A stretch of 64,000 bases of DNA from Muribaculum sp. (GCA_009775095.1 VSOZ01000016.1:1-64000), one strand, 5' to 3'. Shown: positions 1 to 8,840, counted from the first letter of the stretch. Notes: a model not told the origin generated them from the letters alone. Translations and numbers: made by a program.

Positions 1-1
1 C

Positions 2-463
2 TCATGGGGCTGGGGCGGTCCTGCGTGGCGACCCGGTTGGGGTCCCGGTTGGGCTTACAATCCCGGTTCATATACACCTAACGGACGCCGTCCGGTGGGT
101 GTGCGCAACGGATATACCGGCGTGACGAGCAATCATTACCGTCCGTCATATAATGGTAGCAGCCACCGCGGTTTTGCCAACGGCTCGACGGGCAACTTCC
201 GTCCCGGCTCGACAACCGGCAATCACGGTAATTACGGTCGCCCGTCAAATAACGGACGTCCGTCCAACAACGGCAGCTACGGCACCACTACCGGCAATCG
301 AAACAGCTACAACCGCAACAACAATAACAACTATAATTACAACCGCAGCAATAACTACAATAACAACCGCTCATACTCGACGCCGAGCTACGGAGGCGGT
401 TCGCGCGGCGGATACTCTGGTGGCGGAGGTGGCGGCGGTTCACACCGCGGCGGTCGCCGATAA
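2..463 (+). CDS. Gly/Asn-rich low-complexity protein, C-terminal part (5' end outside window)
   Basis: The reading frame is open from the first complete codon of the window to the TAA at 461-463, so only the last 153 residues are visible. The visible part begins with Trp/Gly/Pro-rich repeats, continues through a Ser/Gly/Arg stretch, then a long Asn/Tyr/Arg-rich tract near 300-370, and ends in a Gly-rich run with RGG-like steps. Such tails are typical of poorly characterised secreted or surface Bacteroidales proteins. The GTG at 95 is an internal codon rather than a convincing start, because the same composition continues upstream of it. It lies 50 bp before the FadL-like barrel gene on the same strand, so co-transcription is likely. 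Function cannot be assigned. Confidence 0.7.
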   Translation, partial: SWGWGGPAWRPGWGPGWAYNPGSYTPNGRRPVGVRNGYTGVTSNHYRPSYNGSSHRGFANGSTGNFRPGSTTGNHGNYGRPSNNGRPSNNGSYGTTTGNRNSYNRNNNNNYNYNRSNNYNNNRSYSTPSYGGGSRGGYSGGGGGGGSHRGGRR

Positions 464-513
464 TCCGTGGGCGTTATTGGAAACTACGTAATCATTTTTC
501 AACACTATAGGAT

Positions 514-2166
514 ATGAGAAATATCAAACAATTATTTATAGTTGCCGCAGTAGGATTGATTCCTGTAGCCGGTATGTCGCAGGCTGCTGTCGATCTGTAC
601 AATCTGTCGCGGCCCGACCTGCGCGGTACCGCCCGCTTCATGTCGATGGGCGGCGCTTTTACCGCACTTGGCGGCGATATATCGTCGCTTAACCAGAATC
701 CTGCCGGTATAGGTATATACCGAAGTAGCGAGGTTGGCATGACGCTGAACCTTGACTTTCAGTCGACATCGACCGAAGCACAGGGCTCCAAAATCAATGA
801 CTCGCAGACGCGCTTCAGTTTCAACAACTTCGGCTATATCGGTTCGATCAATACTATGAGTGATGTCATGCCGACATTCTCGTGGGGTGCCACTTATGCT
901 CGTACCGCATCGTTTGACCGTATATTTACCGGCGGTATCGGCAACCTGAACGGCGCTTCGCTCAGCAATTATGTAGCCGCGCTCACCAACAGCGAGGGTG
1001 TTGACCCCGGTGAAATGTTACCCGGCAGCGATTGGAATCCGTGGCTTGACGGAAATGCGCCGTGGCTCAGTACGTTGGCTTTTCAGGGTTACATGATTAA
1101 TGATAATGTAGATAACGGTAAGGTTAATTACTCGGGCCTTATGGGCAATGGTACTACCGGCAGCGCCTCTTTCCAAGTGCGTGAGAAAGGCTATGTCGAC
1201 GAGTACTCGATCAACTTCGGCGGCAATCTGTATAATACCGTCTACTGGGGTATAGGGCTAGGTATAACCGATATAAACTACACGCAGTTAAGCTATTATC
1301 AGGAAAACCTTGATAATGCTTATATAGCAGCTGAATCAAAGGTTGACGGTCAGTACAATATAGTCAACGGCTCTGCCGATTATCGCCTGTCAAACTACTT
1401 GAACTCCAACGGTAGCGGCTTCAACATCAAGCTCGGCGTTATTGTGAAGCCTATCAACGAATTGCGCTTCGGTTTCGCTATCCATACTCCGACTTGGTAC
1501 AGCATGACCGATACCTATTGGGGCACAGTGACATATCGTTATACTCCGCAGGATCAGAACTCGTTCTATGACAACATCACCGACCGTAAGAATCCGGCCC
1601 CGGAGACCAATGACGGCATGGACAGCTGGAATGACTACAACATGCGCACACCGTGGCGTATGATGTTCGGTGTCGCCGGTGTCATCGGCGGACAGGGCAT
1701 ATTGAGCCTCGATTATGAGTATCGCGGCACATCAGCGACCCATATATCGGATGTTCAGGGTGAGGGTTATATAAATGATGATGTGAAGACTTACTTCAAG
1801 GGCACCAACATATTGCGACTGGGTGCCGAGTACCGCATAACCCCGCAGTTCAGCCTGCGTGCAGGTTACAGCTGGGAGTCGTCGCCCGTGAAGAAGGAGG
1901 CCGCCAATGACGGTGAAGTCATATGGACTGCCGGTACAATACCGAGCTATACGTTTGACAAGACCACTCAGTACATAACCGCAGGACTCGGCTATCGCTA
2001 CAAGGGCTTCTATGCCGACCTCGCCTATGTGCACAAGAACCGTGAGTCGACCTATCACGCATTCTCGCCCGTGATTGAGGAAACGGCTCTGCTGCAAGGC
2101 TCGCCTTCGGCCAAAGTCACCGACAACAACAATCAGGTGATATTGAGCTTGGGATATAAATTTTAA
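514..2166 (+). CDS. Outer-membrane beta-barrel protein, OmpP1/FadL/TodX-like
   Basis: A 550-residue secreted protein. A Sec signal peptide ends near residue 24 (after GMSQA). The mature N-terminus reads SRPDLRGTARFMSMGGAFTA and then LNQNPAGIGIYR; this conserved Gly/Asn-Pro-Ala-Gly start is characteristic of Bacteroidetes relatives of the FadL long-chain fatty-acid and hydrophobic-compound transporters. The rest is rich in alternating aromatic/Gly strands and ends in LSLGYKF, a terminal aromatic strand as expected for BAM-inserted barrels. The ATG is preceded by TATAGGAT, the same context as the mazG start at 9449. The substrate is unknown. Family placement is fairly secure; transport of hydrophobic molecules is inference from the family. 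Confidence 0.8.
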   Translation: MRNIKQLFIVAAVGLIPVAGMSQAAVDLYNLSRPDLRGTARFMSMGGAFTALGGDISSLNQNPAGIGIYRSSEVGMTLNLDFQSTSTEAQGSKINDSQTRFSFNNFGYIGSINTMSDVMPTFSWGATYARTASFDRIFTGGIGNLNGASLSNYVAALTNSEGVDPGEMLPGSDWNPWLDGNAPWLSTLAFQGYMINDNVDNGKVNYSGLMGNGTTGSASFQVREKGYVDEYSINFGGNLYNTVYWGIGLGITDINYTQLSYYQENLDNAYIAAESKVDGQYNIVNGSADYRLSNYLNSNGSGFNIKLGVIVKPINELRFGFAIHTPTWYSMTDTYWGTVTYRYTPQDQNSFYDNITDRKNPAPETNDGMDSWNDYNMRTPWRMMFGVAGVIGGQGILSLDYEYRGTSATHISDVQGEGYINDDVKTYFKGTNILRLGAEYRITPQFSLRAGYSWESSPVKKEAANDGEVIWTAGTIPSYTFDKTTQYITAGLGYRYKGFYADLAYVHKNRESTYHAFSPVIEETALLQGSPSAKVTDNNNQVILSLGYKF

Positions 2167-2177
2167 AAATTATTTTA

Positions 2178-2185
2178 TAACTTTG
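2178..2185 (+). promoter_or_regulatory. Bacteroidetes -7 promoter element upstream of the Pif1-like helicase
   Basis: TAACTTTG matches the TAnnTTTG consensus 11 bp after the stop of the barrel gene. No clear TTTG -33 is seen at the usual spacing. A transcript from here would begin with the hairpin at 2190-2230 and reach the helicase ATG at 2250. Confidence 0.4.
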
Positions 2186-2189
2186 TGCC

Positions 2190-2230
2190 CGAGGGTGCCG
2201 CCCGTATATGTATCCGGGAAGGCACCCTCG
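2190..2230. terminator. Strong hairpin between the barrel gene and the helicase
   Basis: A 10-bp perfect stem (cgagggtgcc / ggcaccctcg) encloses a second cccg/cggg stem. It could terminate the upstream barrel transcript, though the following bases (gtttgtcat) are a poor T-tract, or it could form the 5' leader of the helicase mRNA if the -7 element at 2178 is used. Confidence 0.5.
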
Positions 2231-2249
2231 GTTTGTCATATATACAGGC

Positions 2250-4265
2250 ATGAAAAAGGAAGTCAGCATCGATCTTGAAAATCCGGAATTTCAGAATGTG
2301 TGGAGGCTTGTCCGCTTTACCCGTCAGTCGGTATTTCTTACAGGCAAGGCCGGTACGGGTAAGTCTACATTCTTGAAGTATATATGCGAAAACGTGCACA
2401 AGGAGCATGTGGTACTCGCTCCGACCGGTATAGCCGCCGTCAATGTCGGGGGAGTGACACTGCACTCGTTTTTCAGAATACCTTTCAAGCCGCTGTTGCC
2501 CGACGATCCGGAGTTTGACATGAAGCGCGTGCGAGACAGGATGAAGTACCCCAAAGAGCTTATCAACCTGATTAAAAACGTGGAGCTGATCGTAATCGAT
2601 GAGATATCGATGGTGAGGGCCGATATAATAGACTTCATCGACAAGATACTTAAAGTGTATACCGGAAATTTCCGCGAACCGTTTGGCGGTAAACAGATGC
2701 TTTTTGTGGGCGATATATTTCAGCTTGAACCGGTGGTGACCGGCGATATGCGCGATGTGCTTGCACGCTACTATCCGCAGCCTTACTTCTTTAACGCCAA
2801 AGTGTTCGGCGACATGAGGATTGTGCCCGTCGAGTTGTTGAAAGTATATCGGCAGACCGACAGCGATTTTGTAGGGTTGCTTGACCGCGTGAGGGTAGGG
2901 CGTCCGTTGCGCGACGACATTTCGAGACTCAATGCCAAGGTGATAAGGCGCGATGGCGTGAAGCACGATGACGGACGTATGGTGATGACGCTCGCCACCA
3001 CGCGCGACATCGTTGATAACATAAACTCACGTCGGCTTGACGAACTGCCTGCGTCGGAAATCGTATATACCGGCATGGTGAAGGGCGACTTTCCGATGAA
3101 CTCGCTCCCTACGTCGGTCGACCTTGTCCTGAAGGTGGGGGCGCAGGTGGTGTTTATAAAGAACGACCCCGACAAACGGTGGGTCAACGGCACTATAGGA
3201 CGTGTATATGACGCGCAGCCCGACAGGCTAATGGTCGAGCTCGACTCGGGTGAGCGCCACACTGTGGAGCTTTCTGTATGGCACAATATAAAGTACGAGT
3301 ATGATGACAAGAACCGCAAGGTGATAGAGAAGGAGCTGGGGTCGTTCACTCAGTTTCCGGTAAAACTTGCGTGGGCGTTGACTATACATAAGAGTCAGGG
3401 GCTTACGTTTAAGGATGTGGTGGTCGACGTGGGTCACGGCACCTTTGCGGGCGGCCAGACTTATGTGGCGCTTAGCCGCTGCCGCAGTCTTGAAGGATTG
3501 TCGTTGCTAAGCACGCTCAACGAGCGCGACATATTTGTCAACCCGTCGGTGGTCGATTTCAGCCGATTGTTCAATGACAGCTCCCTTATCAATGAGGCTC
3601 TTGACAAGGCCAAGGCCGACGACCTTTATAACGAGGCGTTGGACGCGGTGGGTACGGGCGACGTCGAGCGGGCGTTTGACCTGTTTGTCGAGGCGCTGAA
3701 CTATCGCGACGAGTGGCAGAACCCTGCCGTGCGTCGTCTGATTAGGCGTAAACTGTCGGAATTGGGCGGTTTCAGTCGGCGTTGCCGGGAGTTGGAAGAG
3801 CGTCTGGAGGCGGATCGGGTAAAGTTCAGGCGTCTTGCCGCCGAGTATGTGGCGATGGGCGATGAGTGCCGACGTGAAGGCATGGAACCTACGCCCGCCA
3901 TAGCCAATTACGATAAAGCGTTGTTTATCTACAACGACTGCTATGAGGCGTGGACCGGCAAGGGATTTACATATGCTGAAATAAATGATTTTGATGAGGC
4001 CGTCGGTGCGTTTAAAATCGCTTATAGCATTGACCGCAAGCGTTTTATTGCCCCGTGTGAGCTCGGACGTCTGTATTTTGCCGCCGATGACATGGCCGGG
4101 GCCCTCAACTGGTATCTTATAGCGCTTGACATCGATGACCGTTCTGTTCTGCTCCACGAACGTATGGCCGAACTTTACGATAAGGTCGGAGATGACGAAG
4201 CGGCTTCGCGCCACAGGTCGGAGGCCGCCAAACTCCGTAAAAAACAAGGACGCCGCAAGCGTTGA
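2250..4265 (+). CDS. Pif1/RecD-like ATP-dependent DNA helicase with C-terminal TPR region
   Basis: A 671-residue superfamily 1B helicase. Walker A is GKAGTGKST (about residues 32-40), the next motif is LAPTGIAAVNVGG, Walker B is VIDEISM, and the late motif is TIHKSQGLTF followed by YVALSRC, as in the Pif1 family. After the helicase core (about residue 440) comes a helical region with tetratricopeptide-like repeats up to a Lys/Arg-rich C-terminus. Pif1 proteins unwind DNA 5'-3' and resolve G-quadruplexes and forks; the TPR part suggests a protein partner. The start at 2250 (ATG AAA AAG) is preferred over an in-frame ATG at 2208, which lies inside the hairpin and would add residues that do not resemble the family. 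It converges on purT across a shared terminator. Confidence 0.85.
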   Translation: MKKEVSIDLENPEFQNVWRLVRFTRQSVFLTGKAGTGKSTFLKYICENVHKEHVVLAPTGIAAVNVGGVTLHSFFRIPFKPLLPDDPEFDMKRVRDRMKYPKELINLIKNVELIVIDEISMVRADIIDFIDKILKVYTGNFREPFGGKQMLFVGDIFQLEPVVTGDMRDVLARYYPQPYFFNAKVFGDMRIVPVELLKVYRQTDSDFVGLLDRVRVGRPLRDDISRLNAKVIRRDGVKHDDGRMVMTLATTRDIVDNINSRRLDELPASEIVYTGMVKGDFPMNSLPTSVDLVLKVGAQVVFIKNDPDKRWVNGTIGRVYDAQPDRLMVELDSGERHTVELSVWHNIKYEYDDKNRKVIEKELGSFTQFPVKLAWALTIHKSQGLTFKDVVVDVGHGTFAGGQTYVALSRCRSLEGLSLLSTLNERDIFVNPSVVDFSRLFNDSSLINEALDKAKADDLYNEALDAVGTGDVERAFDLFVEALNYRDEWQNPAVRRLIRRKLSELGGFSRRCRELEERLEADRVKFRRLAAEYVAMGDECRREGMEPTPAIANYDKALFIYNDCYEAWTGKGFTYAEINDFDEAVGAFKIAYSIDRKRFIAPCELGRLYFAADDMAGALNWYLIALDIDDRSVLLHERMAELYDKVGDDEAASRHRSEAAKLRKKQGRRKR

Positions 4266-4282
4266 TGCACACTTGCGGCGTC
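4249..4282. terminator. Bidirectional terminator between the Pif1-like helicase and purT
   Basis: An 11-bp perfect stem (gacgccgcaag / cttgcggcgtc) with a 12-nt loop overlaps the end of the helicase gene. An A-rich tract on its left acts as the T-tract for purT, and tattatg follows on the right. Placement between two convergent genes fits a shared intrinsic terminator. Confidence 0.75.
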
Positions 4283-4303
4283 TATTATGTGAACTGCTGT
4301 CTG

Positions 4304-5494
4304 TTAGCGGGGAAGTACTTCCACTTTGAGCGAGTTGTAGGCGCGCTCGGCCTTTTCGCGTGCAGCGTCGACCGTATCGGCGGTGGCGAGTATCACACCC
4401 ATGCGGCGGTGACCCTTGACTTCGGGCTTGCCGAATATGCGTATCTGCACGCCGGGTTCCTTGAGTACCTCTTCGAGATTGTCGAAAACCACCTTGTCGC
4501 TGTCGCCTTCCACCACGATGGCGCGCGATGCCGAGGGACCGTAGAAGCGTATGGCCGGTACGGGAAGTCCGAGGAGTGCGCGGGCGTGAAGTCCGAATTC
4601 GCTCAGGTCCTGCGATATCATCGTCACCATGCCGGTGTCGTGGGGACGCGGTGAAACCTCACTGAATATTACGTCGTCGCCCTTTATGAACAGCTCGACG
4701 CCGAATATGCCGTAACCGCCAAGCGCATCCGTAACCTTTTTGGCTATCTGCTGTGCTTTTTCAAGCGCTGCGGTGCTCATGGGCTGGGGCTGCCAAGAGT
4801 AGCGGTAGTCTCCGTCAATTTGTATGTGGCCTATAGGCTGGCAATATGTTGTGCCGTCGCAGCTTCTTACGGTCAGCAGGGTTATTTCGTAGTCGAAATC
4901 CACGAATCCCTCTACGATGACACGTCCGGCTCCGGCACGTCCGCCCTCCTGCGATATGGCCCAAGAGCGTTCTATGTCGTCGGCTGTGCGTGCCACGCTT
5001 TGGCCGTGTCCCGATGAACTCATGATCGGTTTTATGACGCAGGGCAGACCTATCTCTTCTACAGCAGCTTTAAACTCGTCGTAGTCCGATGCGAATCTGT
5101 AGCGTGATGTGGGTATGCCGAGTTCTTCGGCTGCAAGACGTCTGATGCCTTCACGGTTCATGGTGAGCCAAGCGGCGCGGGCTGTAGGTGTCACGTTATA
5201 GCCCTCGCTCTCAAGAGTGCGAAGCATGTCGGTGGCTATAGCCTCCACTTCGGGGATGATGTGGTCGGGTTTCTCTCGTTCGATGACGTCGCGCAGTGCT
5301 TCGGGGTCAAGCATGTTGAATACATAGCTTCTGTGAGCTATTTGCATTGCCGGTGCGTTGGCATATCGGTCACATGCTATTACTTCCACTCCGTAGCGCT
5401 GCAACTCTATCGCTACCTCTTTTCCTAATTCTCCACTGCCGAGAAGCAATGCCTTTCGGCCGACGGGGGTCATTACTGAGCCAATCTTAGCCAT
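4304..5494 (-). CDS. purT: Formate-dependent phosphoribosylglycinamide formyltransferase (GAR transformylase 2)
   Basis: This 396-residue ATP-grasp enzyme has close to the usual length of E. coli PurT. It makes formyl-GAR from GAR, formate and ATP in purine synthesis, independently of 10-formyl-THF. Visible features are the N-terminal nucleotide-binding start LLLGSGELGKEVAIE, then IIPEVEAIATDML, the ATP-grasp segment CVIKPIMSSSGHGQS (about residue 155) and the catalytic metal-site region FSEVSPRPHDTGMVT. The ATG at 5494 follows the tRNA-Thr gene by about 100 bp on the same strand, with a hairpin in between. Assignment is secure. Confidence 0.95.
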   Translation of the reverse strand: MAKIGSVMTPVGRKALLLGSGELGKEVAIELQRYGVEVIACDRYANAPAMQIAHRSYVFNMLDPEALRDVIEREKPDHIIPEVEAIATDMLRTLESEGYNVTPTARAAWLTMNREGIRRLAAEELGIPTSRYRFASDYDEFKAAVEEIGLPCVIKPIMSSSGHGQSVARTADDIERSWAISQEGGRAGAGRVIVEGFVDFDYEITLLTVRSCDGTTYCQPIGHIQIDGDYRYSWQPQPMSTAALEKAQQIAKKVTDALGGYGIFGVELFIKGDDVIFSEVSPRPHDTGMVTMISQDLSEFGLHARALLGLPVPAIRFYGPSASRAIVVEGDSDKVVFDNLEEVLKEPGVQIRIFGKPEVKGHRRMGVILATADTVDAAREKAERAYNSLKVEVLPR

Positions 5495-5539
5495 CTGTCT
5501 AAATTACGGTATTAATATGGATTAAACGTGTTTTAACGT

Positions 5540-5585
5540 AAATCGCAGAAAGAGACCGTGTTAAGCGGATGACTTCCTGCGATTT
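5540..5585 (-). terminator. Hairpin downstream of tRNA-Thr
   Basis: A 13-bp stem with one mismatch (5540-5552 with 5573-5585, core aaatcgcag/ctgcgattt) lies just past the tRNA 3' end on the minus strand. The T-tract is weak, so it may be a terminator or a processing hairpin between tRNA-Thr and purT. Confidence 0.5.
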
Positions 5586-5593
5586 TATTTTTG

Positions 5594-5666
5594 AGCCACA
5601 AAGGGGGCTCGAACCCCTGACCTTTTCGTTACGAATGAAATGCTCTACCGACTGAGCTATTGTGGC
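5594..5666 (-). tRNA. tRNA-Thr (anticodon CGT, reads ACG)
   Basis: Seventy-three bases on the minus strand fold into a full cloverleaf: acceptor GCCACAA/TTGTGGC, D stem GCTC/GAGC with an 8-nt loop, anticodon loop TTCGTAA, T stem AGGGG/CCCCT with loop TTCGAGC, discriminator T. CCA is not encoded. The base pair closing the anticodon loop is an A-C mismatch (positions 31-39), leaving four pairs in that stem. A -7 element sits 13 bases upstream. Confidence 0.95.
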
Positions 5667-5678
5667 TGATTGCGAGTG

Positions 5679-5686
5679 CAAAGATA
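5679..5686 (-). promoter_or_regulatory. -7 promoter element of tRNA-Thr
   Basis: TATCTTTG on the minus strand matches TAnnTTTG and places the start of transcription about 6 bases before the mature tRNA 5' end. Confidence 0.65.
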
Positions 5687-5704
5687 GTAATTATTTACTA
5701 AATA

Positions 5705-7078
5705 TTACATCGTCTGGCGGCTGAAAGTCAATTTTATTTTTGCTTTGTCGACATTGATTTTGGCCATTGCCGGTGTATCGACGTAAGGCACTATGGCCAC
5801 TACGACCGTTTCATACTGGTAATAGCCCGTCTGGGTGCTCTCCGTAACCAACGACACCGGAACAAGTACAAACTCTCCGTCAGCGGCCGTGATGTTGTCT
5901 TTATTGCTCATATCCAAGAAATACTGACGCATAGCGCTGAATTTGTAGCTTTTACTGTTAGCATCGTAAGCCGCGTAGAATGAGCTTACGTTGTCATTTA
6001 TCTGTTGATCAGCGAAGAATTCCTCTTTTTTGTCTTTTCTCACAAGCAGTGCATAGGCCGGCGGCGCTATTTCGTAGTTATTGGTTACCTCTTCTACCGG
6101 CACCTCAAGGGTCATGCTGTTGATGACGGTAAAACTGTTGTCCTGCTTACGGTATTTTTCAACCATGTCCTTTATTGGTAGATTTACTTCTACGTCATAT
6201 CCGGTAGGTGCAACCAACATGGGCGATGATGCGGCCATGTCATTTACCTCCTGACTCAAGGCCATGTTTATGTTGTTGTTGTTGATCACCTCGGGTGTTA
6301 CGGCAAGAAAAGCCTTCAGGGAGTTGATGGTAGTGTCCTTGTCGTTGACCTTGGTGTCTTTTTTGTAGTAAAGATACATGAGGGTGGAGTAGAAGCGCAT
6401 CACGCGTCCCGAACCGAAGCTGTTTTTGATATACAGACCCGGGAACCATTGGGCGAACTTAACCGGGTCGTTATATATCTCGGGGTCGCTCTTATACTTG
6501 CGGTAGAAGTCGCGGCCCATCTCTATGGGCAGTTTTACGTCGACTACGCGGGCTTTGGCGCCGGTGTATATGCCGGCTATACTGTCGGGTAAACCTATGA
6601 CTGTGGCCGAATATGTGGCTGAAGCCACCTTGTCTTGCTCCGAGTAGTAAGGGGTCGGGTCGAAGTTGCTGTATATTGGCGACGTAAGTCCGCGGTTTAG
6701 TTTATATACTTCGAGGCCCATCGGTATGATGGAGTCGCCTATAAGGGCGCCTTCGTTCATGAACATGCGCAACTTTATCGAGTCGATGCTCTCTATGGTC
6801 ACACCTACGGTGTCAAGCGAGGTTGCCGGCATGAATTGGGTTATGAAGTCGCTCGACAGTTTGCCGAAACCTTTTGCGTCTATGTTGCCGAGAAGCTGGT
6901 TGTCGGTGCGTGACTGGATAACAGGATTGGCTACGGAATATCCGCTTATAGTAAATGTGGAGTCGATAATTATGTCGACTTTATCCTGAATGATTGACGA
7001 GCCTATGGTGCTGTTTTCCTCACAAGCCACCGCCGACAGAAGCAGACATGCGGCAGGGATCAATCTTAAAAATTTCAT
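5705..7078 (-). CDS. DUF4270 family lipoprotein
   Basis: A 457-residue exported lipoprotein. The signal sequence ends in the lipobox SAVAC, with Cys19 as the predicted acylated residue. The mature N-terminus (ENSTIGSSIIQDKVDI followed by a Ser/Thr-rich strand) and the overall size match the Bacteroidetes DUF4270 family, whose role is unknown. It follows the glycogen synthase-like gene by 23 bp on the same strand, an arrangement I recall as common in Bacteroidales, so the two are probably one operon. Its 3' end lies next to the tRNA promoter. Confidence 0.8.
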   Translation of the reverse strand: MKFLRLIPAACLLLSAVACEENSTIGSSIIQDKVDIIIDSTFTISGYSVANPVIQSRTDNQLLGNIDAKGFGKLSSDFITQFMPATSLDTVGVTIESIDSIKLRMFMNEGALIGDSIIPMGLEVYKLNRGLTSPIYSNFDPTPYYSEQDKVASATYSATVIGLPDSIAGIYTGAKARVVDVKLPIEMGRDFYRKYKSDPEIYNDPVKFAQWFPGLYIKNSFGSGRVMRFYSTLMYLYYKKDTKVNDKDTTINSLKAFLAVTPEVINNNNINMALSQEVNDMAASSPMLVAPTGYDVEVNLPIKDMVEKYRKQDNSFTVINSMTLEVPVEEVTNNYEIAPPAYALLVRKDKKEEFFADQQINDNVSSFYAAYDANSKSYKFSAMRQYFLDMSNKDNITAADGEFVLVPVSLVTESTQTGYYQYETVVVAIVPYVDTPAMAKINVDKAKIKLTFSRQTM

Positions 7079-7101
7079 TGCTGTAACAACAAAGTGATGA
7101 A

Positions 7102-7911
7102 TTATAAGGAGTGGTAAAACTCTGCATATCGGTCGGCATAGTCCGTATCGCCGGGATAGGGCATAAACGGCTTGCCTGAGGCCTTGATGTATTCGAGAAG
7201 CGCCGGCTCAATCTCGGGCGATGCCTGTATGACTGCGTCAGAGTAGTCGATGGCGAGCTTGTTGAGCGCTATCACGTCGACCGGTGCCGATGCTATTGAT
7301 GACAGGTCTTCGTCGGTCAACCCCTCCATTTTTAACTTTTCTACAAAACGGGGGTCGAGTGTGCCGTCAAACTTATCGTTGAATACCGAATAAACTACTT
7401 TTGCGTTTTTAAACGAGGGATCGTCGGCATATATTCGCTTGAGATATATCGGAGCAAGGGCCGACACCCATCCCGAACAGTGGATAAGATTGGGGTCCCA
7501 ACGCAGTTTTTTTACCGTCTCGACGACTCCGCGTACATAAAACATGATGCGTTCGTCATTGTCTTCCGGCATTAAATTTATCTCGAGATCCTTGGCGGTC
7601 TGTCCGCGCAGAAAGAAGTCCTCGTTGTCGATAAAGTATACCTGCATGCGTGTGGGCTGCAACGTGGCCACCTTTATTATAAGAGGGTGGTCGGCGTCAT
7701 CGATGATGATGTTGAGTCCCGACAGGCGTATTACTTCATGCAATTGGTTGCGACGTTCCTTTATACACCCGTACTTAGGCATGAAAGTACGTACTTCAAT
7801 GCCTTTTTCCTGAATGCCCTGCGGCAGTTTCTGACTAAGCTCGGCCATAGGGGTTTCAGGCAGATAAGGGGATATTTCTTGCGAAATGTAAAGAACTTTA
7901 TTAATGTCCAT
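7102..7911 (-). CDS. Glycogen/starch synthase-like protein, GT5 N-terminal domain only
   Basis: A 269-residue protein whose start (VLYISQEISPYLPETPMAEL) and following motifs (IEVRTFMPKYG, LIHCSGWVSALAPIYLKR, VVYSVFN) align with the N-terminal Rossmann domain of GT5 glycogen synthases. The C-terminal GT-B domain (normally another 200-plus residues carrying most ADP-glucose contacts) is absent. The usual KTGGL-type motif near the start appears here as PETPMAEL. Short single-domain versions are a recurring form in Bacteroidetes, so this is probably not a fresh truncation. Catalysis alone is doubtful; a regulatory or complex-forming role is possible. A TAACTTTG -7 element lies 29 bp upstream. Confidence 0.75.
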   Translation of the reverse strand: MDINKVLYISQEISPYLPETPMAELSQKLPQGIQEKGIEVRTFMPKYGCIKERRNQLHEVIRLSGLNIIIDDADHPLIIKVATLQPTRMQVYFIDNEDFFLRGQTAKDLEINLMPEDNDERIMFYVRGVVETVKKLRWDPNLIHCSGWVSALAPIYLKRIYADDPSFKNAKVVYSVFNDKFDGTLDPRFVEKLKMEGLTDEDLSSIASAPVDVIALNKLAIDYSDAVIQASPEIEPALLEYIKASGKPFMPYPGDTDYADRYAEFYHSL

Positions 7912-7939
7912 TAAACTGATAATTGCTATATAATAAATG

Positions 7940-7947
7940 CAAAGTTA
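7940..7947 (-). promoter_or_regulatory. -7 element for the glycogen synthase-like / DUF4270 operon
   Basis: TAACTTTG on the minus strand, giving a short leader before the ATG at 7911. A -33 element at standard spacing is not obvious. Confidence 0.55.
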
Positions 7948-7991
7948 CAAAAAAAATCTGACAATAACGCCAATTTTATCGTAATTGAGCA

Positions 7992-8780
7992 TTAATCTAT
8001 TATGTTGAGGCGTTTGAGGGCGTTGAGTATGCCGTCGTTGTCGACGCTGTCGGTGACCATGTCGGCTTCTTTTTGGACGTCGGGAGCGGAGTTGCCCATG
8101 GCTACGCCTATGGCGGCTTCTTTCAGCATAGGCACGTCGTTGCCCCCGTCGCCGAAGGCTATCGACGCCGACAGCGGTAGTCCGAGGCAGTCAAGCATTA
8201 TCTTGACACCGCGGGCTTTGGTATTGCCCTTTGCGGTAACGTCGACAAAGGCGGGGTACCAACGGTTGAATTCGCATCCCGGCATGAGCGGAGCTATCGC
8301 GGTCTCTGTCTCCGCATCGAAGAAGGGTGTCATCTGATAAATCTCGCTGTTCCGCGCCTCTTCAAACGTAGTTCCCGCTATTTCGTCGACGTTAAGAAAT
8401 TCATTGAAAATCCTTCGCACCTGTGAGTCGGGATTCACAACTTTCAGCTCTTTTTCCGTCACGACGATACAGGGGTAGCCGTGTTCGGTGCATATACGTC
8501 CGAGTGTGGCCACATCTTCAGCCGGTATGGGACTTTTGTACAGCACTTTGTCGCCGGCAAAACAGTAGGAGCCGTTCATAGTTATGTATCCGTCTATAAG
8601 ATTGCGCTCCTGAAGTGCGGTCAGGTTGTTTATTATGCAGTAAGGGCGTCCGGTAGAGATTATTATTTTGTTACCACGATCATGGGCTTTCTGCAGCGCT
8701 TCTACCGTAGATTGCGGCACTTTGTGCGTCTCAAAGCTGACGAGTGTACCGTCGATGTCAAAAAATAGTACATGACTCAT
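7992..8780 (-). CDS. HAD-superfamily (Cof-type) sugar-phosphate phosphatase
   Basis: A 262-residue HAD hydrolase of the Cof/IIB class. Motif I is FFDIDGTLVSF near the N-terminus (nucleophile and acid/base Asp), motif II is IIISTGRP, and the C-terminal motif is SIAFGDGGNDVPMLKEA with the Mg-binding Asp residues. Such enzymes act on small phosphorylated metabolites such as sugar phosphates or FMN; the substrate cannot be read from sequence. The start at 8780 is chosen because a well-formed promoter places transcription initiation near 8802, downstream of the in-frame ATG at 8822. Confidence 0.85.
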   Translation of the reverse strand: MSHVLFFDIDGTLVSFETHKVPQSTVEALQKAHDRGNKIIISTGRPYCIINNLTALQERNLIDGYITMNGSYCFAGDKVLYKSPIPAEDVATLGRICTEHGYPCIVVTEKELKVVNPDSQVRRIFNEFLNVDEIAGTTFEEARNSEIYQMTPFFDAETETAIAPLMPGCEFNRWYPAFVDVTAKGNTKARGVKIMLDCLGLPLSASIAFGDGGNDVPMLKEAAIGVAMGNSAPDVQKEADMVTDSVDNDGILNALKRLNIID

Positions 8781-8808
8781 GATTTCATCCTGAATGAAAA
8801 TTACCCTG

Positions 8809-8840
8809 CAAAGGTACGCCATTTACCCGTACGAGCCAAA
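8809..8840 (-). promoter_or_regulatory. Complete Bacteroidetes promoter (TTTG, 20 bp, TACCTTTG) for the HAD phosphatase
   Basis: On the minus strand, TTTG at 8840-8837 is followed after exactly 20 bp by TACCTTTG (8816-8809). This is the canonical -33/-7 pair and decides the start codon of the downstream gene. Confidence 0.75.

Noticed and set aside
153..491. An open frame overlapping the Gly/Asn-rich gene in another frame
   Set aside because: Ala/Thr-rich composition is a frame-shift image of the low-complexity gene; no start context or family feature.
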